A stretch of DNA of 64,000 bases from Quercus robur. Taxonomy: Eukaryota > Streptophyta > Magnoliopsida > Fagales > Fagaceae. Positions within the stretch are counted from its first letter, which is position 1. Every line of letters begins with the position of its first letter. The position numbers were made by a program, and so were the translations under genes. A model generated the notes under the pieces. That model had not been told where the DNA came from, made no database searches, and saw only the letters and a program-made list of their open reading frames with translations. The stretch covers positions 12,370,282-12,434,281 of the forward strand of contig NC_065535.1 in NCBI RefSeq assembly GCF_932294415.1, written 5' to 3'. Shown here piece by piece: positions 12,610 to 24,534 of the stretch.

Positions 12610-14195
12610 TTTTTTTTTATATAAACTCCTCAAGTTTTGCACTAATAACTTATTTGGTACAAAAATTTAAATGGGACACGTGGCACAAAATTGGAATCTA
12701 ATCAAATTTTCTTAGAGCTTTAACTTTAAATATAAATTAGTGTATAACACCGTGCATATGCACTGGTACATTTAAAACCATTGTTATTGATATTGTTCTG
12801 TTCCGGCCGGAATGGCCGGAATTTTTCGTACCGGTATGCAAACCGGTACCAGAATACCCCCCCGTTCCACCTCGGGTCAAATTTCGGAAAGTTTCGGGCC
12901 ATTCTGGTCATTCCGGTCAATTTCGGCCGAAATGCAAATTTCGATCGGAACAAGATTTGGCCTATTATTTAAAAATTAAAAAAAAAAAAAAAACAGTAAA
13001 GGTCCAAAATACTTACAAAAAATCATCCGGAGATAAAATAATCTGGCTCATGTAAGGTTTAGGAATTAAAATTGGTTTTTGGGTTTCCGAAAGGGAGATT
13101 GGATTTGGTTTTGGGTCTACGGATAGAGAGAGAGGTGTTTGTATCAAATAGCCATAGACCTCAGTTACTGGATCTAAAGCTGCTTTGGGGTTACATGGAG
13201 AAAGAAAGAGAGGTCAAAGAAGAAGAAGACAAGGCGTTGGTGGAAAATAAGAAAAGGAGAAGGAGAAGAGTTTGACAGAGGACTTGTGAAAGAAATGAGT
13301 GGATGAGAAAAAAGAGGACAAAAAAAAGGGAAATGTTTGTGTGTCAGCTGTCATGTAAGACAATGTATAGAAATAAAAATTAAATTAAAGTTGCACAATT
13401 ATTAATATAATATTTTCACATAAATGTTAAATTGATGTTAAATGTTTTGTATTATTTGATATTTAGTTATTGTCTTGTAAATCTTCTTATTGTGTGATGT
13501 TAAATTGATGTTTAAGACTTAAGAGTTAAGACTAAATGATTTGTATTATTTGATATTTAGTTATTTATTTATTAGAATTGACAATTTTATGTTCTACAAG
13601 AATATATATAAATTATTTTTTAGGAACCTCGAAACACCTTGAAACGGTACGCCGAAATTGGTCGGTACCGAAATATTCCATTCCACTAGACAAATTGGAA
13701 CGGAGTCCGAAACGGTACTAATAACAATGTTTAAAACCAATCGTGATCATATATATATATATATATATGATTTAAAATCTAATTGGATCTACACTCTTCA
13801 GTTTTTACACCCAATAATTCACTTACCACAAAAATTAAAAAATTAGATAGAACACATAGCACAAAATTGAATTTCAATTAAAATTCAATTTAGAATCTAA
13901 TTGAATTTAAACTCTTTGATTTTTGTACCTAATAATTCACTTGACACACAAATTTAAAAATTGGATGAGACACATAGCGCAAAATTAGACTCCAATTTAG
14001 AATTTAATTAGATTTTGTCTCAGCTTTGGCTATATATATATATATATATATTTTAGAATCTAATTGAATTTAGACTCTTTATTTTTGCACCTAATAATTC
14101 ACTTGACACACAAATTTAAAAATTAGATGAAACACGTGGCACAAAATTAGACTTCAATTTAGAATTTTATTGGATTTTCTTTCAATTTTGACTAT
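12610..14195. repeat. Imperfect tandem repeat, about four units, split by a hAT element
   Basis: Units of roughly 130-160 bp share the order: CTAATAATTCACTTG, then AATTTAAAAATTAGATG, then ACACGTGGCACAAAATT, then AATTTAGAAT and TTGGATTTT. They lie near 12637-12725, 13797-13890, 13928-14030 and 14087-14195. The first is separated from the rest by the element at 12779-13729. AT microsatellites punctuate the units (13750-13768, 14031-14050). Confidence 0.65.
12779..13729. mobile_element. hAT-like element with CATTGTTATT termini
   Basis: Inverted termini are CATTGTTATT and AATAACAATG. The exact 8-bp target duplication TTTAAAAC is at 12771-12778 and 13730-13737. Both ends carry CG-rich sub-terminal blocks built from CCGG and GGAAC motifs (TTCCGGCCGGAATGGCCGG at the left; AAACGGTACGCCGAAATTGG at the right) in an otherwise AT-rich body. 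The ORFs inside (such as 13072-13275) show no transposase signature. Confidence 0.8.
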
Positions 14196-15747
14196 TAATA
14201 TGTGTGTGTGTGTGTAGATTTTGAAAATTTATATATATATATATATATATATATAGATATAATATGAGAGTTATGTTCAAGTGACACCTAGTATAACTTT
14301 AAACAATATTACACCACTAATAAATTTTTATTAGACTACGTGTTCCTTATGTTCTTAACACTCATGCCAAATTTCACGTCAATTAAATGTTGTTTAATAT
14401 TGGATCCATAAATCATTTTCCATGCATTTTTTTTTTACTGTGATGCATTATTTTAGAATACAAAATACTTGAAATTTAAATATTTGATAGATGGCATGAT
14501 TAACAACATTTTATTAGCACAAAATCTATATTGTATGTTAAGAACATAGTACTGTAACTCTTTCTCTCTCTCTCTCTCTCAATATATATGTATAAACTCA
14601 ACCTCAGTAAATGAGTAATTAATTAATAATCCTAAAGAAAGTACAATAATATAATATTTCCCTCTTGCTCATGTATGAATGGTATATTTCACCATAAATT
14701 TAATTAGTTAAACTTATAATAATTCATGTGAAAAGAACATTAATTCTGAAAATATCAAATAATTTTTTCACCTGAAGTGGGCCCATAACCTTCCTTGTAA
14801 ATGTCATGGGACATCACGCCCTTATTTTTTTAATTTGATTTTTAAATAATACATGTCTTACATCATAAAAATTTGAGGGAAGCTGAGAATCAATGGACTG
14901 CAAAACTTCCTCAGAAAAGTTCTGTAATTTTTTCGGATGGAATTACCAATTAATATTTTTTTTTTTTTGAAACATTACCAATTAATATTGTAAATAATAT
15001 AATATTATATTTTCCGCCCGTCAGGTCGTCAAATCTATTATATTACCAATTAATATTGTTAATTGGTAACTTGAAAAGTTCTCCGTGCGCTAGCAAGATT
15101 CTTTATTTATTTTTTATAGGACGCTAGCAAGATTGTCACGCGATTGCATGATTCGTGTGTGGCTTGACTCACAACCCATGCATTTTTAATTTTTCAAATC
15201 TTTAGACAATTTTTTATTAGAATCTATAAATATTAATTATCAAGAAATTTATGAATCTAACTGGTCAATAGACAACCTTTTCTTTTGTATATGTATAGAT
15301 ATTATTATATTCCAATTTCTTCCCACTATCAAGGAAAATTTCGAATTAGATCCTAAATTGGCGGGTTAATGTGAGTTTTTTCATGCGATTATGCATTCTT
15401 CGAATAGGAATTCATTTTTTGAAAGATCCTGACTTTTTCATCCTTATAAAGTCAGCTCTGTGCAGTTTATTTTTATACCACGTCAAGTTTAGCCCTTACT
15501 CCTTATTTGTTAACATTTCTTTTATATATATATATATATATCCAAAATAATACGAATAAATTACTTATTTTCTTAAAAGTTCACCTTTGTTTATTTTCTT
15601 TATGCAAGTTTCATGAGTCATGAGTCATGAGTTAAAATCATAAATCATTTGCCCAAAATAATTATGATTATTAAAAAAAAAATGGATTGATGAGAAAAAC
15701 GGGTGAAAGGTATTTTCAGAAAGGTCATATGGAAAACTACCAGTTTA
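14196..15747. other. Intergenic AT-rich DNA, no gene seen
   Basis: No coding region is supportable. The stretch has AT microsatellites near 14231-14255 and 15523-15541, a CT run near 14563-14580, and repeated ACCAATTAATATT phrases at 14944-15065. Confidence 0.55.
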
Positions 15748-16435
15748 GGCTGTGTTTGGCTCAATGTAAAATATTTTCATGTGAAAATATTTTTCAGAAA
15801 TGACAATATTTTCAGGTGTTTGGTCTCATCACAAAAAATGCTTTGGAAAATATTCTAAGGTGTTTGGCTGTGTTCCTAAAAATCCTCTAGAAAACACATT
15901 CTCTCACATTTTCTCAGCCTCCAAACAAATATTATAATAGGAAATCCAAATATATAAACCAAATCAACAAAAACACATAACAAAAAAAATTCAATCTTTC
16001 TAACAAATAAGCATTGATCGTCAGAAAGGGAGAGAGAGAGAGAGAGAGATTGAGAGAAAAGGAGAGGTAAAGGACCACAAATCAGTGGGTGGGTCTGATG
16101 GAGACAAGATCGGCGGGTGGGTCTGACGGCGATGAGATCTGTAGGTGGGTCTGAAGGAGGCGACAGCGACGAGATCGGTTTGTAGATCAGAGATCAAAGA
16201 GGAAGATAGAAGAGAAAGAGCATCCTTGAGTCTGAAACGCGACGGCAACGGCTTTGAGCTTGAGGCGGCAGCAGCGATGGCGAAGGTTGGGTTGGGAGTC
16301 ATGCTGGAGTTTAGGGGTTGATATTTTACGGTCAACAGAAATCATTTTCCGTTTGACTGAATTTTCCGGCCAATCCAAACAATCCTCGTGGTGTAAAATA
16401 TTTTTCGTATTCCTTTTACAGCCGAAACAAACACA
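15748..16435. mobile_element. PIF/Harbinger-like MITE with TTA target duplication
   Basis: Left end GGCTGTGTTTGGCTC; right end GCCGAAACAAACACA. TTA flanks both sides (15745-15747 and 16436-16438), the usual three-base target of PIF/Harbinger elements. Both ends carry inverted AAAATATTTT / GAAAATATTTTTC blocks. A GC-richer inner part (16060-16330) has repeated GGTGGGTCTGA phrases and open frames of about 60-104 codons without family signature. Confidence 0.62.
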
Positions 16436-17345
16436 TTAAACTCAAGTGGCCATTCAAATTCTCGAGGATGGCATGTTAAAACTTAGAGGCCAACCCTTGG
16501 TCACTTCTTTGGGATATGGACTTTATTGCTTTCCCTAAAAAGTCCACTCAAATCCTACCTTTAGAAAAATATGAGATTTTTTTTTAAATAAAAAAATGAT
16601 ATTTACAATGGGAAATGGGAGTTAAACCCTAAATGTATCAGTTCAAAATACCAGAAAGTACAAATCAATTGAGTTACAAGGTTTGTTCGGGGCGGTTTTT
16701 GCACGTAACCACGTGTCTCTTGCTGGAAGTGTGACTTTGCTAAGCCCGAATTTGTTTTAAGGAGTTCAACCTGGAACTTAACATTGGGCCGCATAGACCA
16801 ATGGCTTCCGATGTATTTTTAAGCCTACAAAATAGATGAAACCCAAAGTCTAAGAATCATGATAATGGTTGAAATAAATAAATAATATGCTTAGCATGAT
16901 AGCTTTGATTAAATGGTGAGTTGATACGTTATTATTATGTATATTAAGTGATGTTCAATATTAAAAAATAATTAATTAGGTGTCAAATGTCCAACAATGG
17001 AATGAGTTCAATAGTCCATGTCTAGTTGTGGTTCATGGTTTATGTTCAATATAATAAGGTATGTCTAGCAATGGTCCATGTCCAAATAATATATGTCTTA
17101 TGGTAGTTCATTTCCAAAAAAAAAAAAAAAAAAAGTGTCCAAGGGTGGTTCGTGTCCAAATAATATATGTGTGTTGGTGGTAGATCGATTTATTAATATG
17201 TATGTTCATTAAGGAAGTGTTAGTGAGATCATGTTCATTAAATAATGAGATGATATTAAAATAACTTGCATCTAGCGGTAAAATGGTAATAAATAAAATA
17301 TACTTAGTAATATAAAGTAGAGGATAAAATATAATGACTTATCTT

Positions 17346-17454
17346 CATATTTTGCAGCTCCAACCGTAACATCAGTGGATTTAGCATTTCAGCAACTTTC
17401 ATATTTTGCAACTCCAGCTGTAACATCAGTGGACTTAGCATTTTAGCAACATGG
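17346..17454. repeat. 54-bp tandem duplication
   Basis: Two adjacent copies of a unit beginning CATATTTTGCARCTCC and running through GTAACATCAGTGGA...TTTAGCATTT start at 17346 and 17400. They differ at a few bases. No coding role is seen. Confidence 0.75.
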
Positions 17455-17835
17455 TGAAGTGAATCCTCTCATGGTGATTTCATGTTTAAAAGGGAAAAAT
17501 GGGTGCAACTGGAGAGAGAAAAAGCATGTCCAGCCGTGTGCATTGGTTGGTTAAGTTTGTCTCCTTAATCATGCACTTAAATTATTTTCCCCATGTAATG
17601 CTCTTTTAGTTTTTAGTCAAACATGAGTGATATTGTCCTTCATAAGAAGGGTTTTTAATTTCATAAGTATTAGAAATGTATGTCTTCAATGAGAATGACT
17701 CTAATATGAAGTCTTTGTGTCTTTAAAGAGAAAAGCCTTAGTATTGATGTTCATATGCCTTCTATGAGAAATGGCTTTTGTAATGTGTTTTTGGAAGAGT
17801 GCTTGATGTGTTTTAAGATGTGTGGAGATGGTAAG

Positions 17836-17878
<43 letters not shown>

Positions 17879-18759
17879 GAGATATGGTGTTTGTAATATG
17901 TATAGGAATTATATGTAGATACTTTGTTGGACATGGATCTTGTATATGTATACTTTGTGAAATATGGAGTTTAAAGATATATGAGAGGTGTGTATGGGTA
18001 TTTTGTGAGAAATGTGTTTGTAAAACATATGGAAGTGTGAGATAGATAATATGAAGGTTAAATATAGTAAGTACATGAGATTATTTGTGTTATGGGTTAT
18101 GTTGCTTTCTAAGAAGGGACATTTTGTATGAGAAATAAAGAATGAGATGGAGATGTGTTTTGGGCAGCAAAAATGATGAAGTTTCAGCATAATGAAGTGT
18201 GGGAAAGATGGGTAACGGATAATGGTGTGATGTGATAGGTGTAGTGTAATAGTGTTATCTAAGAAGAGATATCTTTGTAAGGGAGATGGAGAAGTATGGA
18301 GGAGTTTAGAGGTATGTGCAGCAAGGTGAATGAAATTTTAGAATATTCAAGATGAGAGAGGGATGGATGGTGCCCTCTTTAATTTGTAGCTTGGTTCTCT
18401 TTATATAGAGCCAAGTATGTAACTAAATCAGAACTTAGTTGAAGGGAAAATTAGCAAATAAGGAAAAATCATTGGCAAAGTAAGTGGTTTCATTGGTGGG
18501 ACTTTGTTTTTTAGTCAAAAGAAGAAAGGTAAAGACTTTAAGGCTAATGTTATAGCTGTAACAGCTGTCAATCACAGTTGTTACAGCTGAAAGATGTCAT
18601 CCAAATGACACCTTACTTGGAGGAAAAAATATTTGGCATTAAAGTCATGGTTTGGTTAAATGGCAAGATACTCTTTATGGAATCCTCTTGTTTCTGACAG
18701 CCATTTGCTAGGATTGGGCATTAATGGGCAAATGACATCATTTTAGGACATGTGTCAAC

Positions 18760-18967
18760 CTGCTGGAGCTTCTACAGCTCCTGCTGGAGCTTCTACAGCT
18801 CCTGCTGGAGCTTCTACAGCTTCTGCTAGAGCTGTTTACAGCTTTCGCTGGAGTTGTTTCAGCTTCTGCAGAAGCTGTTGCAGCTTCCACTGGAGCTGTT
18901 GTAGCTTCTGCTGAAGCTGTTACAGCTTATGCATAAGCTATTGTAGCTTCCTCTGGAGCTGTTATTG
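18760..18967. repeat. 21-bp GC-rich tandem array decaying into a 24-30-bp array
   Basis: Three near-identical 21-bp units with core TGCTGGAGCTTCTACAGC start at 18761, 18782 and 18803. They are followed by about seven degenerate units based on GAGCTGTT.CAGCTTCTGC up to about 18967. Each unit contains AGCT palindromes, so the array can fold. It is much richer in GC than the flanks. Confidence 0.8.
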
Positions 18968-19960
18968 GTATTTTTGGCTAAATTTCCTCTCTTGAAAATT
19001 TATATGTTTAGTCCATATATAATTTTGGTAAGTAATAGACTAGTTGGTTGATGTTTGATGAAGTCTTAGAGATATAAATATGGTATTTTTATATTTTAAC
19101 CAAATCTTGGAGAGTAAAGAGAGCATTTAATGTTAGATATGAGATACTAATGTATATTTAGCCATATGCTTGGAATTGATTTATATGAAAATAATAATAT
19201 AATTAATATGAAATGATATAATTATATTTTAAAACTCATATTATATGATGGACATTAATTTTTATGTAAAGAGAGTTTTATCATTTTAAGTATTATGTTA
19301 TATAAGAGGCTTACCAAATGTTACCTATTGCACACTGACCCGTTAGAGTTCAGGGAATTGGGGAAGATATGCTAAGCAACATGCTTTCCTTTATCAACTT
19401 TGAACCACTGAAACTTTACTGAACATACTTTTTGGCCCTCCAAATCACGACTCCCAAATTCCCTTGATGAGACTCATGAGCTTGGATCATGCGCCAAAAA
19501 TGAGATGTGCCATGAGCTCGAACTATGAGCCTTGATGAGATTATATTGCCATGAGTTTTGGACCATGGGTTTCGGCATCATTTTTGTAAATATGGACTCT
19601 TTTGGGTTTTAAAATATATTTTTCCCAAAATCCATGATAATTTTGACGTGGTGCGAGTCGCCAATGAAATGAAGCCATGTGGTGTGGAAAATTTATCTCA
19701 ACAAGGTTCTTGATAGAAATCAAAGAAATTTGAACTTTCTCCAAAATGTCAAATTGTCTCATCCTTTACTATTCTCTCAAATATGATCCTTGTCTCTCAA
19801 TAGTTCAATGCTAATTTCGTGTCATTGTACCTAAAATTTGCTGGTCAGACACAATAACCCCACAATAACATCTTTGGCACTATTTGACTTATTTTTTATT
19901 TATGGGAGAAAACATTTTTAGTAGATTTGTGTTTTCTTTCTAAACAAATTAAATATAATC

Positions 19961-20110
19961 TGTAGGTTCCAGTTAGCTCAACTGGTAAAGTTTTTTATGG
20001 TTGAATAAGAAATCTAAGGTTTAATCCTTGCCTACACTAAAAATTTATTTGTATCTTGGATTATCAGAAAATGACGCCATAAACTAAATTTCTCTCAAAA
20101 AAAAAATTTT
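19961..20110 (+). mobile_element. tRNA-derived SINE, copy 1
   Basis: The head resembles a tRNA gene: an A-box-like TTAGCTCAACTGGTAAAG near 19972 and a B-box-like GGTTTAATCC near 20017. A body containing ATTTGTATCTTGG and a poly-A-rich tail follow. A 9-bp target duplication, AATATAATC, lies at 19952-19960 and 20111-20119. It belongs to the same family as 60235-60394, 62711-62872 and, more weakly, 58991-59182. Confidence 0.75.
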
Positions 20111-20365
20111 AATATAATCCAAAAGACTAATTCATTGTTCTTAATAATAAGGATAAAGATTATGTAAAAAAACTAGTGAAGTATGTGATCCTAATGACTC
20201 TATGGGTTTTTTTTTTTTTTTTTTTTGCTTAGGTATTAAAAAAAAATTATGATCGATTTCACATTCTATTTCATAACATGGTTTTGAGACCATGCTCAAT
20301 TACTTTATTTTATTTTTAAATTATTTTTAGACTAAAATACAAAACTAACGCTCTAAGTTTCTTTA

Positions 20366-22282
20366 TGTGAGAGACCGCGCCCCCGGTCCGTTTTTATAGG
20401 AATGTTGGGCCAAACCCATGTGAATGGGTGGAGTCGTGTTATTACCTCTCAAAATGGAGATTCGACTAGTTATATTTTTCCCTTTAGATTAAGGGTTTTA
20501 CAATGGAGTCGCCACTTATTTAATTATTGGAAAAATAAGAAAAGCATGAATGAAAAATTCCTCATTTTATTAATTTGAAATTGAATTTACATTAATCATA
20601 GGAAAATTACATGGCTTTGGTCCTAGATACAATCTAAGATAAAGTATATGACTTTGTTTCCTAGTTACAATCTAAAAATCAAAAATTACATGGATAAGCA
20701 TTTGATCTACTAACCCTTGATCTAAGCTCGAAGGCTATGTTACAAGGTGAGAAGGTGTTAGGCACCCGCATTGCCCGGTGAAACCGGTCTTCTAGACTAT
20801 GGTGGCCAACATTCATATTACATCATCAAATATGTCAATCAATTTGTATGTTGAATTTAATATGTGTGCATGTGATAAACCCTAATTCAATTTATTAAGC
20901 ATGGCATTTGGATTGAAAAATAAATTATAATGAATGTGTGTGGATAGTGATAACCTAGATTCAAGAATTTGAAAGAATTACTAAACAAACATGTTCATAT
21001 TTTTTATGTGAATTTAATATTAAATCTAGTGATATACATGAACATGTGATGAACAACTAAGAACATGTGAAGAACACATAATAACAATTAAGAACATTCG
21101 AACATATTCAAGAGAATTATCATGCTTTAATCTTAAATTCTCATCATGGTAATATAAACAAACAGTTAGGGAAGAGGATTATACCTTCATGCAAGATCCA
21201 TATAATGAAGGAGGAGATTCTTGATGGAGGTCCTAAGGGTGGAGGAAAAAAAGAGCTAGGAGAGGGAGAGTGAGTCTCACTCAATACCTTGAGTCTCAGG
21301 AAGATCAAGATATGACAAGACTACTCAACTTCACTAAAACTCAAGAGAAGAGAAGAGAGGGGGGTTTTTTTGTGTGTTTTGGAATGAAGGAGAGGGGGAG
21401 TTTATATAGTAGTGGTGGAGGAAATATGAATGGAAGATCATTTAATGAGGGTTGACAAGGAATCATGAGCCTAGACCTCATTTTAGCCTTTAGGGAAATC
21501 TGGTGCATTAAATGTGGAGATTGATGAGAGTGAAGAGCAAGCAAAGTTTGGTTTTCCCGTAACTGCTGTAACAGCTTGTAGAGCCAACTTTAAAAAATAA
21601 TATCTACCTCAATTCTGATCGGAATTGTCTCATTCTTGTGCTCAAATTGAAGCCCCGGATGTCTAGTTTCTGGAAAAATTAACCTCATTCACAGATTCAA
21701 AGTTTTCTGAGAGATATCGATGAAATGATGAGTAGAGGTCATTTGTTAGAAAATGGTTTCAGCACAATTAACATTAATAGGTCTCCAAATTAGCTCCCAA
21801 TTAACACTAAATGGCTCCAATCACTCCCATTTCAGACTTAATTGGTTCTAAATTTACTCTAACTAAAAGATAATTGCACGAATTACTCATTGAATAATTA
21901 ATGTTTAACTATCTAGTTAATTAGGTGTGTGCGACTCTACCATAAAATGTAGTCCTAACCAATCAAATTATGACACATCATCGATCTCAAATTGATTATA
22001 TTTATAACCAATTGAAATCAATTGTTCATAATCACATATAGTCGGACTCAATTTGTAATAGTGCATCTCAGCCATTAAAACTTGATTTGATGATAACTTT
22101 CAATCTAATGGTCCGATTAGGGCTCATGACCAGTCGATTTAATCGTTACAATATCAAGATCACTTTGGTGAAATGAGATTAAGGATCTAATGACCAGAAT
22201 CAAGATGCATATTTCCAATGTGAAATTACCCTTTTATCCTCCATGTGAGGTTAAATACAGGTTGCAAAATAGGGTGTCAACA
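20366..22282. mobile_element. Solo LTR of an LTR retrotransposon
   Basis: The element begins TGTGAGAGACCGCGCCC and ends GGGTGTCAACA, the TG...CA form of an LTR. It is flanked by exact 5-bp copies of CTTTA (20361-20365 and 22283-22287). Inside are ATGGAGTCGCCACTTATT (20504) and GGTGTTAGGCACCCGCATTG (20755), phrases I associate with a widespread plant LTR family. No gag-pol, primer-binding site or second LTR is present, so unequal recombination between two LTRs probably removed the body. Small ORFs (21270-21544) have no recognisable domain. Confidence 0.72.
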
Positions 22283-23002
22283 CTTTATATTTCATTTCAG
22301 TCATCTAGTTGTGTTTTTGTTCATTTTAGTCCTCTAAATTTCAAATTTATTCAATTAAAGCATTTGTGCAACTTTTGTTAAAATTTTTTGAAAAAAAAAA
22401 ATCTGGAAAATATTTTTCAATCATTAATTAAATTTTTTAATTTAAAAAAATTGAAGAAAAATTTAAAAAATTTGAAGAAAAATTTAAAAAAAAATTGAAA
22501 AAATAACTAAAACATATAACAAAAGTTGATGAAAAAAACTTTAATTGAATAAACTTTAAAATTAAAGAATTGAAATGAACGAAAGCAAAATTAAAAAACT
22601 AAAATAAAATCTGAAGAAGCTTAGAGGGTCAATTTAATATTTTAGCTTTTTTTTTTTTTTTTTACTACAATGGAATGCACACAGTAAAACATGTCATCTA
22701 AAAAAAACATGTCACGATGAATGCATTTAAGGCATTTTTAATATTTTAAAGAATATTACGATCAATTTATTTTATTTTACAGATTTACGATTAATATCCC
22801 TTTCAAAATTTATCATTTAAAAAAAATGTCACAATGAATGCAGTCATCATTGTTTATTTACATGCTTAGTTGGTCAGATGGGAATGTTGTGATGAGAGAT
22901 TAGATAGATGTCATCACAGCACACTGTTATGGAACAATAAAATGCATTCAATACATATATAGGGAAGTAAGTTTAGAACGAGTGTGGTTTGAATTATTAG
23001 AA
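22283..23002. other. AT-rich intergenic DNA, no gene seen
   Basis: Low-complexity AT-rich sequence with repeated GAAAAATTTAAAAA blocks (22440-22510) and no coding signal. It lies between the solo LTR and the nested MITE/retrotransposon. Confidence 0.5.
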
Positions 23003-23306
23003 GGAAAAAGTTTTGTTCCAAAATTGAGTGTAACCTAAGACTACAACTTTACTCATAAAAAAAATTAACATTGCTACATAATTTGAAAATATAACTATTA
23101 AAATGCGTGTTCTTTATACTCTTAACATATATGTCATATTTTGTGTCAATTAGATGTAATTTACTATATAATCCATAAACTTACTTTTTCTGCATAATTT
23201 AGATTATAAAAACTTGCAATTTAAACGGCTAATTGATAACATAGCTATTGATTTTTTATCGTCTAGAAATTTAGCAAGTATGGAGGATATAAGAAGAAAA
23301 TGTAAT

Positions 23307-23925
23307 TGTAAGGACACAATTTGTAACGACCCACACATGACAGTGGGCTCGTACATAAGGGGCCCATACAATGCAATTTGTAGAGCATGGTTTAAAAGGT
23401 TAGGCCTTGGTCACCAGACAGCGGTCTAGTCGTGGCTTTTATGGAAGTTTATGTGAGGGTGGGCATGTCATGACTAGCTAAAACTTCCATCGGTGCGGCC
23501 TGTAGGGCTTTAGTTCTCGGACCCCGTCCGAGGAGCTTAATGCTCTTCTCGTTCTCCCTCTTTCAAGACTTCCTTTTTCTGGGGGGGGGGGGGGGTCCCT
23601 TCTCCCCTCGTTCTTCTTCCCTTTTATACTGGTATTCACTTTCCTTTCAATATCCACGTGTCAGTTTTACTTTCTGGGGTGGAGACTTGTCCCACAGCCC
23701 ATACCTAGAGTGATTGGGAGCAGTTGTAAAAGTTGAACAACATGGTGAAGAGTATGGACCTGTCAGGCGCAGAGTCCTTTATTACTGTATTGGCAGCTTT
23801 TTCACTTGTCTCATCTCTACACTGAGCTTGTCCTTTCCTTCAGGCGTTCTGTGGGGTACCGAGCATAAGATCGTCCTCGGCCCTTATGCAAAATGGGCCA
23901 GGAACCCAGATTCTCTGGCCCCACA
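23307..23925 (-). repeat. LTR (3' in element orientation)
   Basis: 619 bp, matching 25926-26559 almost throughout. It includes a G tract at about 23581-23595 and the inverted phrase CTCGGACCCCGTCCGAGG. The short frame at 23214-23429 has its LTR part repeated in the other LTR and is not a gene. Confidence 0.88.
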
Positions 23926-24260
23926 ATAGCCCCTCAAAATCCTGCTGCCCGACCTCTTGGTTGGGGAGGAGGATTTTGGTGATGTCGGACCTAACCCATG
24001 ACTCGCCCCGTTTTATCCTTCATTAATATCAGTGTCTCTTCTCTTGTCTGGGAGCTGCGCCGGATTACGAGACATTCTTCCACATTTACTCACGATGCGC
24101 TCCTGTCGGTTCGTTGTTTGAGATGCGTCTTTAAGATGTCCCCTTTACGAGGCTACCCGAGTTCTACGGTTGCAGACGGTGTTGGGAGTTGAGCGAAGAC
24201 TGTCTCGTTCATAGTGTTTCTTGGAAATCTTTGTAGATTCAATGCCACCAACCTGCCCTC

Positions 24261-24270
24261 TATATAATAA
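24261..24270 (+). promoter_or_regulatory. TATA-box-like TATATAATAA inside the LTR element
   Basis: A good TATA sequence facing plus, followed after about 25-35 bp by a CT-rich start-like stretch and, at 24337, a 125-codon open frame. It lies antisense to the retrotransposon orientation. It could be an internal promoter or come from captured DNA. The 125-residue frame is not recognised and overlaps the RWP-RK frame on the opposite strand. Confidence 0.3.
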
Positions 24271-24534
24271 GTAGGATAGGAAGTTACTCTCTTCACGTAC
24301 AAACCCTTCACCCCCTTCAAATTCCTAATCCTTCAGTTGTGCTTAAGGTTTTCATTGCTAGTGCAATTAAACCTTAGAGTGATGTTTGAAGCACAAATGG
24401 GGATGAAGGAACCACACCCGCTCCAGAAGCACTGGGTCTCTGTGAGTCTTAGGATGGCGCGGTCAAGGCAGGGAAGACAGAGGCTCAGGACAGCTCTCCA
24501 TTTTCACGAGGTGGGAGCGATTCCTCCGCCTCTT

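Larger units (their letters stand above)
16436..19960. other. Long gene-free stretch with tandem repeats
   Basis: No gene is supportable over 3.5 kb. Bases 16900-17200 are repetitive, with GTCCATGTC-like phrases. Bases 17340-19850 contain the two tandem arrays listed separately, an AT microsatellite at about 17838-17875, and several CAGCTGTAACAGC-type phrases (18550-18590) that recur in the solo LTR. It may be an old LTR-element relic, but no matching ends were found. Confidence 0.5.

Noticed and set aside
16021-16378. Overlapping 60-104-codon frames in GC-richer DNA
   Set aside because: Inside a Harbinger-like MITE and open on several frames at once; no transposase signature.
17701-18190. 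Minus frames rich in Ile, Tyr and His near 17.7-18.2 kb
   Set aside because: Driven by an AT microsatellite and AT-rich DNA; no domain, and no splice or start context.
19961-20060. Possible tRNA gene (A- and B-box-like sequences)
   Set aside because: No complete cloverleaf; a target duplication and tail show it is a SINE.
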